Below are positions 1 through 8,036 of a stretch of DNA of 63,669 nt, piece after piece. The DNA is from Candidatus Poribacteria bacterium. Lineage in GTDB: Bacteria > Poribacteria > WGA-4E > WGA-3G. The notes under the pieces were generated by a model that was given only the letters and a program-made list of their open reading frames with translations, was not told the origin of the DNA and searched no databases. Each line of letters starts with the position of its first letter. Position 1 is the first letter of the stretch. The stretch covers positions 1 through 63,669 of the forward strand of contig JAJEIP010000065.1 in NCBI GenBank assembly GCA_022827885.1, given 5' to 3'. The position numbers and the translations under genes were made by a program.

Positions 1-582
1 TGTCCGAATTGGGTTATCCGTTTCTGTGAGTGCCAAGGGTTGTAGAGATGAAAATGTTTGTTTGACTTGCTGCAGCAGTGTTTGTCTGTACTCATCAATC
101 TGCTGTTCTTCAGCTATAAGACTTTCGATATCTGCTTTGAAATCTGTGAAATAGGTATCTATAATGGTTTGGCGGATTACCTCTCGATCATGGGTATTAG
201 TAAGCAGGAGGAAAAGTTTATCATCAAAACTTGCATAGGCAACAATTTCGCGAAGACGAGAAACCGTTTTTATTTGCGTGGTGACCCTTAATGCTGTTTC
301 GTATCCAGCGTTCGGATGGTGATGCCAGAATCCTTCACTTTTCAAATGGAAAAACGGTAAGGCGAGATTAGGTCTGCGGTCGGTCAATATTGACCAATAT
401 TTCATAAAAATTTCAAACAAGCTCGGAGAAGGCAGGATTTTATTTTCGAGAATTTGTCCTTGCTCAATCAATTCAATGAGTGCTAATAAAAGGATAGGTT
501 TATTAGGAGCTGCGCCGTGTGCTCTGTCTACACGTAAGTTTTTGAACTTATTCACATATTTGAGCAGGATATTGCTGGCCAT
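1..582 (-). CDS. Sulfur-binding-domain (SBD) restriction endonuclease, N-terminal part, cut by window edge
   Basis: The minus strand is open from an ATG at 582 to the window edge (194 codons). The translation contains RVDRAHGAAPNKPILLLALI near residue 17 and LPFFHLKSEGFWHHHP near residue 75. These match the pattern of the phosphorothioate-DNA-binding (ScoMcrA-type SBD) domain found at the N-terminus of HNH restriction enzymes that cut sulfur-modified DNA. The HNH domain would lie beyond position 1 and is not seen. The gene starts 28 bp after the dndB stop in the same direction, so it is probably the third gene of that operon. No strong ribosome-binding site precedes the ATG. The family call rests on motif recognition; the nuclease activity is inferred. 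Confidence 0.72.
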   Translation of the reverse strand, partial: MASNILLKYVNKFKNLRVDRAHGAAPNKPILLLALIELIEQGQILENKILPSPSLFEIFMKYWSILTDRRPNLALPFFHLKSEGFWHHHPNAGYETALRVTTQIKTVSRLREIVAYASFDDKLFLLLTNTHDREVIRQTIIDTYFTDFKADIESLIAEEQQIDEYRQTLLQQVKQTFSSLQPLALTETDNPIRT

Positions 583-610
583 GTTTTTAGTGATACTATG
601 GAAATATAGG

Positions 611-1873
611 TTACAACACTTTTTTCGGCAATTCAACCTTTTCCGTTTCAATGCCTATTGCCTTGGCATAATCCTCACGTAATTTATCTACATCTTTTTG
701 AAAATGATTTAACATATAGAGTTGCAAATTTTTAACGAGCGTTTTACCTTTTATTATCATCTTTTTTTGTGTAGGGTGCCAGATGACCCCATGATAAGGT
801 GTCTGAGTCAGATCTGTAGGTAATTTTGAAATCATCCTGAAACACTTGGATAATGGATACTTCAGCACGAGTTCTGCGATGATTTCTGTTAGGATTTTCA
901 ATCCTATAGGACGGAAAAGGATACTACCGCCCTCTGGATGTCTATACTTCTTGACAATTGTTGAATTGTCAGACCCGTTGACGAATTCTTGTAGTGGTAA
1001 AAAACTCTTTGTAAGTCGCGTAAAATAATCACAAGCATTTTGATAATGTTCGTCAAGAATGTGATCCGGTTGACGCACTTTTGTGAGTTCATCTTTTCTA
1101 TCTGTAAATCCTTTTTTATTTGATATGACGTATGTTCTCGTAAATAATATTTCCAACAAATCGTAGAGATTTCCAATCGTGGTAAGGCAAGTTTGGTTAC
1201 CTTGTGGGACATTATCAGTTGCATTGTTTAAGATTCGATTCTCCATAAACATCGGATTTTCCGTAACCAGTCTCCGGGCAGTAATGGCCATTGTATCATC
1301 TTCATCAAGAGCGATTGTTTCTCCTTTGGAAACCCGGACAGTGTTTTTGTTCAATGTTGTGAAAAGTCTTCGGGTTCTTTCCATTCCGTCCAGATCAGTC
1401 CTATGAGCAATAAAGATTATTGACAACTCATCTTCACCCAAGTGAGGTGCTTCTGCCACTGCTTCTTTAATTCCTATGAGACGATGTTGTCCATCCAGCG
1501 TGAATAGTTCTTCTTCACCGTTCAAACTAAGAATCCCAATTCCTGCGACTACATCTTCAGGGATTTCCTCAGAGTCGTATGGATTATTACTCTCAATATG
1601 GGTAATATCATACCAACTGGGATCGCCTTCATAAACTGCTACAATCAGTGAATTAAAAAATCGTTGTTCTTGTTTAAGGAGATAATCTTTTATTTCCTTA
1701 CCACGTTTTCTTTTTATCTCATGTTGTACCATTTCGTTCAGGGTTTTGCTTTGGTAAATCTCTTCAGCAATTTTGACCCTTTCAGCGATATCTTTAAGTT
1801 TCATGAGTGTGGGGTAATATACCCAATCACCCATTATACCTCTGAGTGAAGGAAGATATAATTTTTCCATCAT
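611..1873 (-). CDS. dndB: DndB-like DGQHR-domain protein
   Basis: This 420-residue protein carries the hallmark DGQHR motif at residues 127-131 (context FTLDGQHRLIGIKEA), followed by an LFTTLNKNTVRVSKG segment that corresponds to the conserved DndB region. DndB proteins regulate, or act alongside, the DndCDE phosphorothioation machinery that swaps a backbone oxygen for sulfur in DNA. The gene overlaps the upstream GIY-YIG gene by four bases (ATGA), so the two are probably translationally coupled. A second ATG follows directly, so translation may start at 1873 or 1870. No dndC, dndD or dndE is visible here; they could lie left of the window or be absent. DGQHR proteins also occur outside Dnd loci, so the function is inferred. 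Confidence 0.82.
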   Translation of the reverse strand: MMEKLYLPSLRGIMGDWVYYPTLMKLKDIAERVKIAEEIYQSKTLNEMVQHEIKRKRGKEIKDYLLKQEQRFFNSLIVAVYEGDPSWYDITHIESNNPYDSEEIPEDVVAGIGILSLNGEEELFTLDGQHRLIGIKEAVAEAPHLGEDELSIIFIAHRTDLDGMERTRRLFTTLNKNTVRVSKGETIALDEDDTMAITARRLVTENPMFMENRILNNATDNVPQGNQTCLTTIGNLYDLLEILFTRTYVISNKKGFTDRKDELTKVRQPDHILDEHYQNACDYFTRLTKSFLPLQEFVNGSDNSTIVKKYRHPEGGSILFRPIGLKILTEIIAELVLKYPLSKCFRMISKLPTDLTQTPYHGVIWHPTQKKMIIKGKTLVKNLQLYMLNHFQKDVDKLREDYAKAIGIETEKVELPKKVL

Positions 1874-2370
1874 CTTAGTCCTTTGATTATGTCCCCTACT
1901 TCCGCTGAATATCCTCGTTCAACAAAAGGTGGTGTGAAAGTATCTAATAGCATCCGCTCTAGCTGTTTTAAATCCATATCAGCTGGATCTACTTCGACGT
2001 AATAAAAATACAGATAATTTTCCCATGTATTCAGCATAAGGTGGATGCGTCTTCTTTTTGGATGTCGTTTGTAATAGAGATAATCTCTAAATCTTTTTTG
2101 TAAGTCACGCTCGCTCTTATGTCCCGTTTGTCCGAGATATATTAAATAGCCGTGTGCTGGAAAATTACCAATTCTGGGTTCAATAAAAAAAGCATAAATG
2201 CCCTTCTCGGTAGGAACCTTATTTGCGTTATTACTTTCAAACTTCACGTATTGCCAATCCAATCCAATCGCGGGGGCGGTGTAAGCATCCCACTGTTCTT
2301 TCCAGAGAAAAAAAGATCTTTGATAGATGCTTACGTCTTTTTGTTGATCAATTACATCTTGATATGCCAT
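1870..2370 (-). CDS. GIY-YIG-fold nuclease-like protein
   Basis: The 166-residue protein has the two signature elements of the GIY-YIG fold: GIY at residues 57-59 and YLG at 78-80. They are followed by Arg in KRFRDYL (about 93-95) and a candidate metal-binding Glu at about 138 in KQLERMLLDTF. The Asn often found after the final PPF element is a Val here, so catalytic competence is uncertain. The gene is first in a minus-strand operon with dndB and an SBD-type restriction enzyme, and a GAGGAG ribosome-binding site precedes the ATG. The context suggests a DNA-cleaving or DNA-sensing partner in a sulfur-modification-linked defence locus. Confidence 0.7.
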   Translation of the reverse strand: MAYQDVIDQQKDVSIYQRSFFLWKEQWDAYTAPAIGLDWQYVKFESNNANKVPTEKGIYAFFIEPRIGNFPAHGYLIYLGQTGHKSERDLQKRFRDYLYYKRHPKRRRIHLMLNTWENYLYFYYVEVDPADMDLKQLERMLLDTFTPPFVERGYSAEVGDIIKGLR

Positions 2371-2399
2371 AACGTCTCCTCAGTCAGTTTACCAAGCCA

Positions 2400-2428
2400 A
2401 TTTTAACATACTTCGCGAAAAAAATCAA
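2400..2428 (-). promoter_or_regulatory. Sigma-70-like promoter of the GIY-YIG/dndB operon
   Basis: Reading the minus strand, a -35 TTGATT (2428-2423) and a -10 TAAAAT (2405-2400) are separated by 17 bp. They lie 30 bp upstream of the GIY-YIG start codon. The spacing is ideal and no other candidate is nearby. Confidence 0.6.
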
Positions 2429-2497
2429 AATTTTCTTGACATTATTAAGATCAACGCCATCTCCTAAATCCGTCAATCACTAAAGCATTTACACACC

Positions 2498-2582
2498 CTT
2501 TTAATCGAACCCGTATGGAATCAAAATTTCGCTGCATTTCGCTTTATTTCGCTGCCATTTTGTCTTTTAATCGAACCCGTAT
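2498..2582. repeat. 19-bp direct repeats flanking short ATTTCGCT repeats
   Basis: An identical 19-bp sequence beginning CTTTTAATCGAACC occurs at 2498-2516 and 2564-2582. Between the copies, ATTTCGCT appears three times in tandem. No gene is involved. Confidence 0.75.
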
Positions 2583-2833
2583 TGACGCTATTAATAAACT
2601 TAGGACTTACCCACGTTGCTCTTTTGTAGCATAACCTGTTAGGTTGTGCCACCAAACGTCTGGGTTTTTTTAAATTTTTCCTCTCAGAGCACGTCATATC
2701 GTCAAAATTGCGTCCGTCCTAAAGTTGTTTCGTGATTTGAAAATATTTGCTAAAAATAAACGTGTGATTTCTTAGAACAAGCAGCCATCCGCTGATCACC
2801 ATAATTCTACCAAGACCAAAAAATCTTATTAAT

Positions 2834-2915
2834 CGCGATTCAGACAATACCCCTGGATGTGTATAAAAAATCCGCGAAATCTGTAAAATCCGTGTCAATC
2901 CGCGATTCAGACAAT
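2834..2915. repeat. 15-bp direct repeat with AATCCG-type microrepeats
   Basis: CGCGATTCAGACAAT occurs at 2834-2848 and again at 2901-2915. Between them is a degenerate tandem of about 9 bp (AATCCGCGA, AATCTGTAA, AATCCGTGT). A related copy lies at 31961-32006, so this is a dispersed family. Confidence 0.7.
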
Positions 2916-3000
2916 TAACATAATACGCTTCCTAAAAAAACGACGTAAACCCGAGATTTCCTTAAAAATTGAAAGTCTTTGCAAAAAATCCAAGACCCCC

Positions 3001-3029
3001 TTGACTTTCCCCTTTGTATCTGTTATACT
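3001..3029 (+). promoter_or_regulatory. Strong promoter-like sequence with no recognised gene
   Basis: TTGACT (3001-3006) and TATACT (3024-3029) are separated by exactly 17 bp. A transcript from here would begin only a few bases before an ATG at 3041 that opens a 57-codon frame without similarity I recognise, or it could make an untranslated RNA across the inverted repeat at 3103-3227. Confidence 0.5.
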
Positions 3030-3102
3030 TAAAACGTGTTATGTTAGCGATTCAAAACAAAAAAGAACAGCCTATCGGAACAGAGAAAAAAATCAACATC
3101 GA

Positions 3103-3227
3103 AAATGTTACACTTTCCGCCGAATTATTTTTTTCCCAAAATCGACAAAATGCCCATTCACCCTTACACCCACTGGGTTCTCTGCCGATTGCTATCGTAC
3201 ACAAAATGTTATAAAAGTGTAACATTT
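3103..3227. repeat. Miniature element with 14-bp perfect terminal inverted repeats
   Basis: AAATGTTACACTTT (3103-3116) is matched by its exact reverse complement at 3214-3227, enclosing 97 bp with no recognisable gene. The size and perfect termini suggest a miniature transposable element or a widely spaced operator pair. No target duplication is obvious. Confidence 0.5.
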
Positions 3228-3349
3228 GTACGGTAACACTCAAAACGGATATCCAAATTCAGAAGGTTCTACAATCTTGTCCATCTTAATGCTGGGGACA
3301 GATGACCGATAACTGAAAGTTGGATAACCCTAAAGTCAATTAGTTTTCC

Positions 3350-3378
3350 TTGACAAATTTCTGAAAAAAATGTAAAAT
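3350..3378 (+). promoter_or_regulatory. Sigma-70-like promoter of the secreted paralog pair
   Basis: TTGACA (3350-3355) and TAAAAT (3373-3378) are 17 bp apart, 67 bp upstream of the start codon at 3445. This is the best promoter match upstream of the two tandem secreted-protein genes. Confidence 0.7.
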
Positions 3379-3390
3379 GCATGCAAGTTA

Positions 3391-3412
3391 TAGACCTGAC
3401 CCGTAAGGTCTA
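3391..3412 (+). promoter_or_regulatory. 5'-UTR hairpin before the secreted paralog pair
   Basis: TAGACCT (3391-3397) and AGGTCTA (3406-3412) form a perfect 7-bp stem with an 8-nt loop. It lies between the -10 box at 3373-3378 and the AGGAGG ribosome-binding site upstream of 3445. It may stabilise the leader or act in regulation. Confidence 0.4.
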
Positions 3413-3444
3413 TATTTCAAACCACTATAGGAGGATCTTTTTAA

Positions 3445-4275
3445 ATGAGATTTTTTATGATTGTTGCTGGCGTGCTATGCGCCGCGACCCTTGCCCTCTG
3501 GGCACCTACAGCCGATGCCGCGAATAAAGTAGATGTCTTTATCTACACGGATACAGTGCAATGGATCGGTCAAGCAGCGGCAGTGGAAGAGGCTGAAATA
3601 CTGGCAGACTTACTTGACGGACAAGACGGAATCGGGGAACTTATCCTCCACGGTCCAGCAAAAACAGTTGAAGCCTGGACGAAAGACCACACCGTGGATA
3701 ACGGACACCACCTTATTGTCATGTTCGGTGATGTCCCAGTCGAAATTTACGACGTCGGGAAAGACGCGAAGAAAGGGACAGTCGCAGAGGAATTCCTCGA
3801 CGCAGGCAATACCTTCTCCAACAGTGCCGACTACTTTTTCTGGGGACAAGGCGGCAGAAATGAAGAAGCCGGTATCAAGAACATGATGGATATACCTGAT
3901 ATGGTGCAATGGGACGATAATACGGCTATGGAAGTCACCAAAGAAGGAAAAGAACTGACGCCATCCCTCGACGATTACGCAACGGACCGTCCGTTCCACG
4001 TGGATAAACTCAAAAACGATTGGGTCCTGGAAATCGCATTCGCTTCAGATACTGGAGATCAAAAACCTGACCGGTGCGATCCCTGTATCGTCCACAATAC
4101 GAAAACGAATGGCCGACTCATCCAAGTCTACCAAACTGCTAACCAAGACGACCCGAAAGGCGAAGTCATTGCCGAAATTATTCTCAACTATTACCTTGAG
4201 GTTGTCGGCGCTCTTGACGTTGACCCGCAAGATAAACTTCCCGCTTTGTGGGGAGACTTAAAAAGAAGGAGATAA
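3445..4275 (+). CDS. Secreted protein of unknown function, paralog of the next gene
   Basis: The 276-residue product begins with a clear cleavable signal peptide (hydrophobic stretch then ADAA, cleavage near residue 26). I do not recognise the family. After cleavage, a strand/helix pattern VDVFIYTDTVQWIG...AEILADLL suggests a Rossmann-like alpha/beta start. The block YFFWGQGGRNEEAGIKNMMDI near residues 131-151 is almost the same in the next protein, and both end in WGDLK. The two genes are 6 bp apart and are clearly a tandem duplication. This copy has a CDPC pair near residue 213 that its paralog lacks. The start is fixed by an AGGAGG site about 8 bp upstream. Role unknown; secreted or periplasmic. 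Confidence 0.8.
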   Translation: MRFFMIVAGVLCAATLALWAPTADAANKVDVFIYTDTVQWIGQAAAVEEAEILADLLDGQDGIGELILHGPAKTVEAWTKDHTVDNGHHLIVMFGDVPVEIYDVGKDAKKGTVAEEFLDAGNTFSNSADYFFWGQGGRNEEAGIKNMMDIPDMVQWDDNTAMEVTKEGKELTPSLDDYATDRPFHVDKLKNDWVLEIAFASDTGDQKPDRCDPCIVHNTKTNGRLIQVYQTANQDDPKGEVIAEIILNYYLEVVGALDVDPQDKLPALWGDLKRRR

Positions 4276-4281
4276 CAGTTA

Positions 4282-5085
4282 ATGCGAAATATTTTTCTTT
4301 CACTCACTCTGATTGCGTTAATGGCACTCCCCTTAACTTCCGTGCTTGCCGCCGGTGAAGTCGCTATCTATACCGGAATCACGCAATGGATTGGTAAGGC
4401 AGAGGCTGATGAACAGGCAGAGATTTGTGTCGGTATGCTCGAGGATGCGAATATTCCTGTCACGTGGTATGATAGCGATGGCCAAGCCGGAGACTTAGCC
4501 GATTGGATGGAAAGTACCACCGGCGACGATGGCTTGGATATTTGCGTTCTCTACGGTGATTTTCCACCTGAAATCTATCCGGAAGGCAATACACAGACCG
4601 ACGGCTCTATCGCCGAAACCTTCATCGAAACCACAGATGGCGACACTTTCATCAACCATGCCGATTACATGTTCTGGGGTCTGGCAGGTCGAAACGAAGA
4701 GGGTGGTCTCAAGAATATGATGGATATCGATGGCATTACTATGTGGGACGATGATACGCCTATGGTCGTCACGTCTGAAGGCAGTGCTATTGCCCCAAGT
4801 TTGACAGACTATGCCTCCGACCGACCGTTCCACGTTGATGAACTCGAAGGCAATTGGGAAGTCGAAGTGTCCCTTGCACAAAACGACGACGGCACCCGTG
4901 CCGATCCGATTATCGTTCGAGATGGCAACCTCGGTCGGTTAATTCCAGTGATACAGACCAATGGTGGTGATGAACCGAAAGGTGCGATTGCCGCTGAAAT
5001 TATCATCTGGCTGATGTCCACAACACCGGTTGAACCTGCTGGTAAACTCTCCACGACGTGGGGGGACCTGAAAGCAGTTCAGTAG
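4282..5085 (+). CDS. Secreted protein of unknown function, second paralog
   Basis: This 267-residue protein has a signal peptide ending near VLAAG (residue 24). It is homologous along its whole length to the preceding protein: shared blocks are the YTGITQWIGKAEADEQAEI start, the DYMFWGLAGRNEEGGLKNMM centre, SDRPFHVDELEGNWEVEV and the terminal TWGDLK. The mature part is strongly acidic. The family is not recognised, so no function is proposed. It follows its paralog by 6 bp, with AGGAGAT overlapping the previous stop as ribosome-binding site, so both are probably made from the promoter at 3350-3378. A hairpin follows at 5100-5160. Confidence 0.8.
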   Translation: MRNIFLSLTLIALMALPLTSVLAAGEVAIYTGITQWIGKAEADEQAEICVGMLEDANIPVTWYDSDGQAGDLADWMESTTGDDGLDICVLYGDFPPEIYPEGNTQTDGSIAETFIETTDGDTFINHADYMFWGLAGRNEEGGLKNMMDIDGITMWDDDTPMVVTSEGSAIAPSLTDYASDRPFHVDELEGNWEVEVSLAQNDDGTRADPIIVRDGNLGRLIPVIQTNGGDEPKGAIAAEIIIWLMSTTPVEPAGKLSTTWGDLKAVQ

Positions 5086-5099
5086 AAGGGAAGAAAAAA

Positions 5100-5160
5100 C
5101 GGGAGGATGGAAGGATAGCAGTCCGCTGCAATCTTCCAACCTTCCCGTCTTCCAATTTTT
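5100..5160 (+). terminator. Imperfect hairpin after the secreted paralog pair
   Basis: A purine-rich arm (5100-5116, beginning CGGGAGGATGG) can pair imperfectly with 5131-5147, followed by a T-rich stretch ending in TTTTT at 5160. It lies between the 5085 stop and the next start at 5168. The arms have mismatches, so it may instead be a dispersed repeat. Confidence 0.4.
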
Positions 5161-5167
5161 ATGAGCG

Positions 5168-6067
5168 ATGAGATTTAGCGAAATCAGAATTCTCCGCTGG
5201 CGCGCTTTCCTAACCTCGATTCTTATTCTCTTGATTTTCACGTTTTTAATGTCCGCGTGTCGTGAGAGAGCAGAGTCCCCCCTCGTTGGCCCCCTTCCCA
5301 TCCAGACGATCACAACCTCTAAAGATGAAGCCGTAATGGTCTATGTCCCCGCTGGCGAGTTCCTGATGGGAACCAGCGACGCCGATATTGAACGCTTCAA
5401 GGAGATTTTTCCGCTCCGCGATATTGCTCGGTTCGACAATGAACGTCCCCAACGCACCGTTTTCGTTGATGCCTTTTATATCGACAAGTATGAAGTAACA
5501 AACAAACAATACAAGCGATTCCTCGCCGAAACCGGGTATAAACCCAAACACTATCTGGACCGTCTGCCCTATAATATCCCAAACTTCCCCGCAGTTGTCT
5601 TGAAATGGGAGGATGCTGTTGCCTACGCAAATTGGGCGGGTAAAAGGCTACCAACGGAGGCAGAGTGGGAGAAAGCGGCTCGCGGAACAGATGGTCGCTT
5701 TTGGCCCTGGGGGAATGAATGGGATGGAACAAAACTCAGTGGAAATGACGGCACGGGGCTCAAAGATGGATATAAAGAGACCGCGCCTGTTGGACAGTTT
5801 CCACAAGGCGCAAGCCCTTACGGCGCACACGATATGGCGGGCAACCTCTGGGAATGGGTGTCGGATTGGTATGATCCGAACTATTATCGCACCTCTCCGC
5901 CTACTATCAATCCGAAGGGACCCGACACCGGCGATGGACATGTGCTAAAAGGTGGGGGGTGGGCAGAGAATTTAGATTTTACCCGATGCGCCAGTCGACT
6001 CGGCGGCGAGCCTGGTTCCCTCTTGCGCGGGTTCCGATGCGTTATAGATGCTCCGCCTGAAGAGTAA
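5168..6067 (+). CDS. SUMF1/EgtB/PvdO-type domain lipoprotein
   Basis: A 299-residue lipoprotein precursor: a long hydrophobic segment ends in the lipobox LMSAC, giving lipidated Cys31. Residues about 55-295 form a formylglycine-generating-enzyme-like (SUMF1) domain. Its landmarks are VPAGEFLMGT, FYIDKYEVTNKQYKRF, RLPTEAEWEKAARG, YPWGNE-like FWPWGNEW, AHDMAGNLWEWVSDWY and the terminal GFRCV. True FGE enzymes need a Cys pair near the C-terminus; I see one Cys in FTRCASR and one in GFRCV. This extracytoplasmic family is more often structural or of unknown substrate, so sulfatase activation should not be assumed. It stands alone after the hairpin at 5100-5160. Confidence 0.85.
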   Translation: MRFSEIRILRWRAFLTSILILLIFTFLMSACRERAESPLVGPLPIQTITTSKDEAVMVYVPAGEFLMGTSDADIERFKEIFPLRDIARFDNERPQRTVFVDAFYIDKYEVTNKQYKRFLAETGYKPKHYLDRLPYNIPNFPAVVLKWEDAVAYANWAGKRLPTEAEWEKAARGTDGRFWPWGNEWDGTKLSGNDGTGLKDGYKETAPVGQFPQGASPYGAHDMAGNLWEWVSDWYDPNYYRTSPPTINPKGPDTGDGHVLKGGGWAENLDFTRCASRLGGEPGSLLRGFRCVIDAPPEE

Positions 6068-6143
6068 GTAATATTAGGTTCATCACCCCTGAAAAAGAGG
6101 CGTAACTTACGTCTGATTTATACACCTCTGACCCATCGCGAAT

Positions 6144-6173
6144 TTGACATCTATTCCTGTGCTATGCTATACT
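6144..6173 (+). promoter_or_regulatory. Sigma-70-like promoter of the DHH/PQQ/M16C gene set
   Basis: TTGACA (6144-6149) and TATACT (6168-6173) are separated by 18 bp and lie 59 bp upstream of the TTG start at 6232. The three following genes are in the same direction with gaps of at most 24 bp. Confidence 0.7.
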
Positions 6174-6231
6174 TTATAGATATGGGTAAACGAGAAAAGT
6201 TTGTAAGCCAAATAAGGAATAATTAAAAAAT

Positions 6232-6705
6232 TTGAAACAGATTATCACACATGCAAATCCGGACCTTGATGCTATCGTCAGCGCATGGATCGCCCAAGAT
6301 TTTCTCTTCAACGGACACGAGTCAGAGGTCCTGTTTGTCAGCCGAAAAGTGCCAGAGAAACGCATGTTACATGCCGATTGTGTGGTGGATGTCGGGAACA
6401 CATACATCCCTGAAAAATACCGATTCGATCACAAGCCTCCCGCGTTTCAAAACAGAAATAGCACCTGTGCAACCCGACTCATCTGGGAATATTTACGCGA
6501 CACCGGTGCCGATGTCGCACATCTTGAGCCTTTGGTCCAGATAACATATCAAGGGGATACGCATCGGAATTCCGACGCACTCAAACGGAGTCGAATTGAG
6601 GGTCCGCATGCGGAATTGGTCAAACTCAAATCAGAAGTTAAAGAGATAACAGAGGTCTATCGGCAGATGGTTCTCTATCTAAGGAGTTATACAAAAAACT
6701 TATGA
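6232..6705 (+). CDS. DHH-family-like phosphoesterase
   Basis: The 157-residue protein starts THANPDLDAIVSAW (His7, Asp11, Asp13), the metal-binding motif I of DHH/MYG1-like phosphoesterases. It also has VVDVG and YRFDHK elements resembling motifs II and III. It is much shorter than RecJ or NrnA and lacks a DHHA1 RNA-binding domain, so the substrate is unknown. The start codon is TTG, chosen because the conserved motif begins within seven residues and AAGGAA lies upstream. The stop overlaps the next ATG by four bases (ATGA), implying coupling to the PQQ-like gene. Confidence 0.65.
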   Translation: MKQIITHANPDLDAIVSAWIAQDFLFNGHESEVLFVSRKVPEKRMLHADCVVDVGNTYIPEKYRFDHKPPAFQNRNSTCATRLIWEYLRDTGADVAHLEPLVQITYQGDTHRNSDALKRSRIEGPHAELVKLKSEVKEITEVYRQMVLYLRSYTKNL

Positions 6706-8012
6706 AACAGTTTACGTGCCTACTCATTGCGCTATCTACACTCCTCGCGATGCAGACGCACTTTTCAAGTGCCGATGAATGGCATCAGTGGCGTGGTAAA
6801 GACCGCACGGGCGTTTGGAATGAAACGGGTATTCTGGAAGAATTTGAAGGCGATCAGATTCCGCTGCGGTGGCGTGTCCCTATCGGAAGCGGGTATAGCG
6901 GACCGAGCGTCGCTGATGGACGTGTATACGTTACAGATAGGCTCACAAAACCGGAACAGGTTGAACGTGTTCACTGCTTCGATTGGGAGACAGGTGAACC
7001 TATCTGGTCCTACACTTACGACTGCGTATACAAAATTGACTATACAGCAGGACCTCGGGCGACTGTGACTGTCCACGGTGGACTCGCTTACGCGTTAGGA
7101 TCGATGGGACATCTACACTGTTTTGATGCGGCTACGGGGGACATCGTATGGAAACGGGATCTCAATGCCGAATATAATATTAATATGCCTATCTGGGGGA
7201 TCGCGAGCGCACCTATCGTTGAAGGGGAAAACCTGATCGTTCAAATCGGCGGCAAACCCAACGCGTGTATCGTTGCGTTTGACAGGAAAACGGGTGAAGA
7301 AAAATGGAAAGCCGTGGATGATAGTGCCTCTTATTCAGCACCGATTGTTATTACCCACGCAGGTCAACGAATTTTAATCTGTTGGACAGGTAATAACATT
7401 GCTGCGCTTGATCCGGAAACCGGGACAGTACACTGGCTCTATCCATTTCCGTCTACCCGTTGGGAGATCGGGATTGCGACCCCGATTTTCTATCAAGACG
7501 AGTTGTTCTTCACAAACTTTTATGAGGGCTCGCTTTTGCTGAAATTGGCACCGGATGGGTTGGATGTGGAACTCGGATGGCACCGTACAGGCAAAGATGA
7601 GCGGCATACTGACGCGCTACAGACGACAATGGCAACACCTGTGCGACTCGGTGGTTACATTTACGGTGTCGATAGTTATGGGGAACTCCGATGTTTAGAC
7701 GCGCAAAACGGCGATCGGATGTGGGAAGACCTCACTGCCGTACAGAAAGCGCGCTGGAGCAATATCCATCTCGTCAAGCACCCCGCATCATCGGATAACA
7801 AGGTCTGGATGTTCAACGAACACGGGGAACTCCTCATCACGGAACTCTCCCCTGAAGGACTGAATATTATCAGCCGAGCCAAATTGATCGAACCGACCCG
7901 CGATCAACTCAACCGAAGGGGCGGCGTTACATGGGCACATCCCGCGTTCGCTTATAAGCACGTCTTCATTCGAAACGACAAAGAACTCGTTTGTGCGAAT
8001 TTAGAAAAGTAA
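6702..8012 (+). CDS. Secreted PQQ-like beta-propeller repeat protein
   Basis: The 436-residue protein has an N-terminal signal peptide (cleavage near SSADEW, residue 25). Its repeated blades include DGRVYVTDR, VHCFDWETGEPIW, LHCFDAATGDIVWKRD, IVAFDRKTGEEKW, IAALDPETGTVHW and LRCLDAQNGDRMW. This is the pattern of PQQ-binding-like quinoprotein propellers. Catalytic dehydrogenase residues are not evident, so a binding or scaffold role is as likely as an enzyme. It overlaps the DHH-like gene by 4 bp and is 24 bp before the M16C peptidase. It resembles the protein at 11291-12640, particularly in the opening WHQWRGKDRTGVW. Confidence 0.87.
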   Translation: MKQFTCLLIALSTLLAMQTHFSSADEWHQWRGKDRTGVWNETGILEEFEGDQIPLRWRVPIGSGYSGPSVADGRVYVTDRLTKPEQVERVHCFDWETGEPIWSYTYDCVYKIDYTAGPRATVTVHGGLAYALGSMGHLHCFDAATGDIVWKRDLNAEYNINMPIWGIASAPIVEGENLIVQIGGKPNACIVAFDRKTGEEKWKAVDDSASYSAPIVITHAGQRILICWTGNNIAALDPETGTVHWLYPFPSTRWEIGIATPIFYQDELFFTNFYEGSLLLKLAPDGLDVELGWHRTGKDERHTDALQTTMATPVRLGGYIYGVDSYGELRCLDAQNGDRMWEDLTAVQKARWSNIHLVKHPASSDNKVWMFNEHGELLITELSPEGLNIISRAKLIEPTRDQLNRRGGVTWAHPAFAYKHVFIRNDKELVCANLEK

Positions 8013-8036
8013 AATATAGATACGGAGGCTAAAATA

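Larger units (their letters stand above)
2371..3444. other. Gene-poor, repeat-rich intergenic region
   Basis: I see no convincing protein-coding gene in this 1.07-kb AT-rich stretch. The short overlapping reading frames around 3001-3243 on both strands resemble no family. It holds several repeat elements: direct repeats at 2498-2582 and 2834-2915, and a 14-bp perfect inverted repeat bracketing 3103-3227. There is a 9-bp-stem hairpin at 2629-2649, with GGACTTAC just upstream, a sequence often seen at insertion-element ends. It also holds outward promoters at both ends and one internal promoter-like site at 3001-3029. It looks like a graveyard of small mobile elements between the defence operon and the core genes. 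Confidence 0.6.

Noticed and set aside
904-1224. A 106-codon frame inside dndB
   Set aside because: It is on the same strand but in another frame within a clearly coding region; it is a shadow of dndB.
3001-3243. Three short overlapping frames as genes
   Set aside because: They overlap on both strands, show no similarity to a known family and the composition is that of the surrounding noncoding repeat-rich DNA.
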